Positions 6,075 to 6,846 of a DNA stretch of 6,846 nucleotides are shown here, in pieces. Origin of the DNA: Fibrobacter sp. (GTDB lineage: Bacteria > Fibrobacterota > Fibrobacteria > Fibrobacterales > Fibrobacteraceae); NCBI GenBank assembly GCA_012515825.1, contig JAAYXQ010000148.1, positions 1 to 6,846 on the forward strand, in the 5' to 3' direction. A model generated the notes under the pieces. It was not told the origin of the DNA. It saw only the letters and a list, made by a program, of their open reading frames with translations, and did no database searches. Position 1 is the first letter of the stretch. Each line of letters opens with the position of its first letter. The position numbers and the translations under genes were made by a program.

Positions 6075-6846
6075 ATGGATTTTCTTTGGGTTTTATTCGC
6101 TTTAATATATCGGTTCTTTTATAAAATGAATCGATTCGTTTTTTTGCGTCCTCAAAAGCCTCTTCAGAAATCCAAACTAATTATAATAGGTTCTTATCTT
6201 ATGGGAGGCGCGGGGAAAACGCCTTTCACTCTGTATCTTGCTAAATCTTTCTTAAAAGAAAATTTCACCGTCGCCATTTTATGTCATTCTAAAGCAATGG
6301 ATGAGTATGAGTGGTTACAACAAGAAGCTTTAGATGCAAAAGTCTTTTCAACAAAGAATCGCTTTCGCTTAGCCAAAAAAATAGATGGACTATTCGATAT
6401 TATTATTGCTGATGATGGTTTTGAAGATTTTAGACTCTCTGCCCATCATAAAATCGCTCTCCAATGGGGCGAATTTGCTCATGATATAATTGATTTATTC
6501 CCATCAGGTTATTGTCGTAGCCTTAAAAAGGATCACCCTGATGTAACGATGACTCTTTATTGTGGAAATTCTTTTATTGACCCCGATCTTGTTTTCTCTA
6601 TTTCTGAAATAAAAAATGAACAGGGAGATTCTTTAAATAAGAGTGCCACGGCCATGTGTGGCATTGGAAATCCAGATCGCTTCTTTTCTGATCTTCAAGA
6701 TTTTGGAATCACCATAGAAAAGAAAATCATCCGTCCAGATCATGATCGTAAATTTGAGCTGATGCTTAAAAAAGAACTCTTACTTGGCAAACCTATTGTC
6801 ATTACAGAAAAAGATTGCTGCCGTCTAACTCTAGAAACAAGAAAAA
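6075..6846 (+). CDS. lpxK: Tetraacyldisaccharide 4'-kinase LpxK, divergent (3' truncated by window edge)
   Basis: LpxK phosphorylates the 4' position of the lipid A disaccharide precursor at the inner face of the inner membrane, the step that makes lipid IVA. The first 257 residues are visible. A hydrophobic N-terminal helix (MDFLWVLFALIYRFFYK, 1-17) fits the membrane anchor. Walker A GGAGKTP is at 44-50, and MDEYEWL (75-81) is the likely counterpart of the GDEPLLL motif. The acidic motif ADDGFED is at 112-118, GIGNPDRFF at 196-204, RPDHDRKF at 220-227 and ITEKDCCRL at 243-251. Oddities: the canonical DDGFQH reads DDGFED, the SRGYG loop is missing so that strand and GDE-like motif lie close together, and the LPAGPLREP region reads FPSGYCRSL (142-150). 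The start at ATG 6075 keeps the anchor helix but has no ribosome binding site; TTG 6051 or ATG 6126 are alternatives. Family identity is good; full activity is less certain. Confidence 0.85.
   Translation, partial: MDFLWVLFALIYRFFYKMNRFVFLRPQKPLQKSKLIIIGSYLMGGAGKTPFTLYLAKSFLKENFTVAILCHSKAMDEYEWLQQEALDAKVFSTKNRFRLAKKIDGLFDIIIADDGFEDFRLSAHHKIALQWGEFAHDIIDLFPSGYCRSLKKDHPDVTMTLYCGNSFIDPDLVFSISEIKNEQGDSLNKSATAMCGIGNPDRFFSDLQDFGITIEKKIIRPDHDRKFELMLKKELLLGKPIVITEKDCCRLTLETRK

Overview
This is a low-GC window (visibly AT-rich, with AT-richer gaps) from a Gram-negative bacterium. Three things point to an outer membrane: a lipid A kinase gene (lpxK), a YidC of 610 residues that carries the large periplasmic domain, and the general gene set. 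The HU, AI-2E-family and YidC sequences feel closest to the Fibrobacterota/Bacteroidota (FCB) side of the tree, for example the PYLQ motif in the AI-2E permease, but this is an impression from memory and I do not assign a taxon firmly. The window is a housekeeping region. I see no mobile element, CRISPR array, tRNA or rRNA.

Layout. Positions 1-297 hold the C-terminal DNA-binding domain of an AraC-type regulator whose start lies outside the window. It overlaps by 8 bp an AI-2E/PerM-type permease (290-1441). A HU-type nucleoid protein follows as a single gene (1546-1848), with its own near-consensus promoter and a perfect 14-bp terminator hairpin. An AT-rich gap of about 520 bp (1849-2370) without a convincing gene precedes the conserved cluster rpmH (L34), rnpA (RNase P protein), yidD and yidC. 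This cluster is tightly packed, with two 4-bp ATGA overlaps, and closes with a hairpin at 4974-5003. That hairpin also lies downstream of the convergent gene rsmA/ksgA (5892-5098, minus strand), so both genes probably share it. On the far side of a 182-bp gap, lpxK runs rightward and leaves the window unfinished.

How the genes work together. The rpmH-rnpA-yidD-yidC block links ribosome production (L34), tRNA 5' maturation (RnpA) and membrane protein insertion (YidD, YidC), as in many bacteria. KsgA adds the late 16S rRNA dimethylations, and LpxK supplies the outer-membrane lipid anchor. dnaA is not next to rpmH here, and I found no DnaA-box cluster in the gap upstream of it.

Most notable points. 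(1) The rnpA frame has no ATG, GTG, TTG or CTG codon before the conserved N-terminus; the only start that fits is an AUU at 2536 with a well-placed Shine-Dalgarno, 9 nt after the rpmH stop. (2) LpxK is strongly diverged: the usual DDGFQH motif reads DDGFED, and the SRGYG segment is missing. (3) The gap upstream of rpmH is long and unexplained. I did not find a convincing new multi-gene system.
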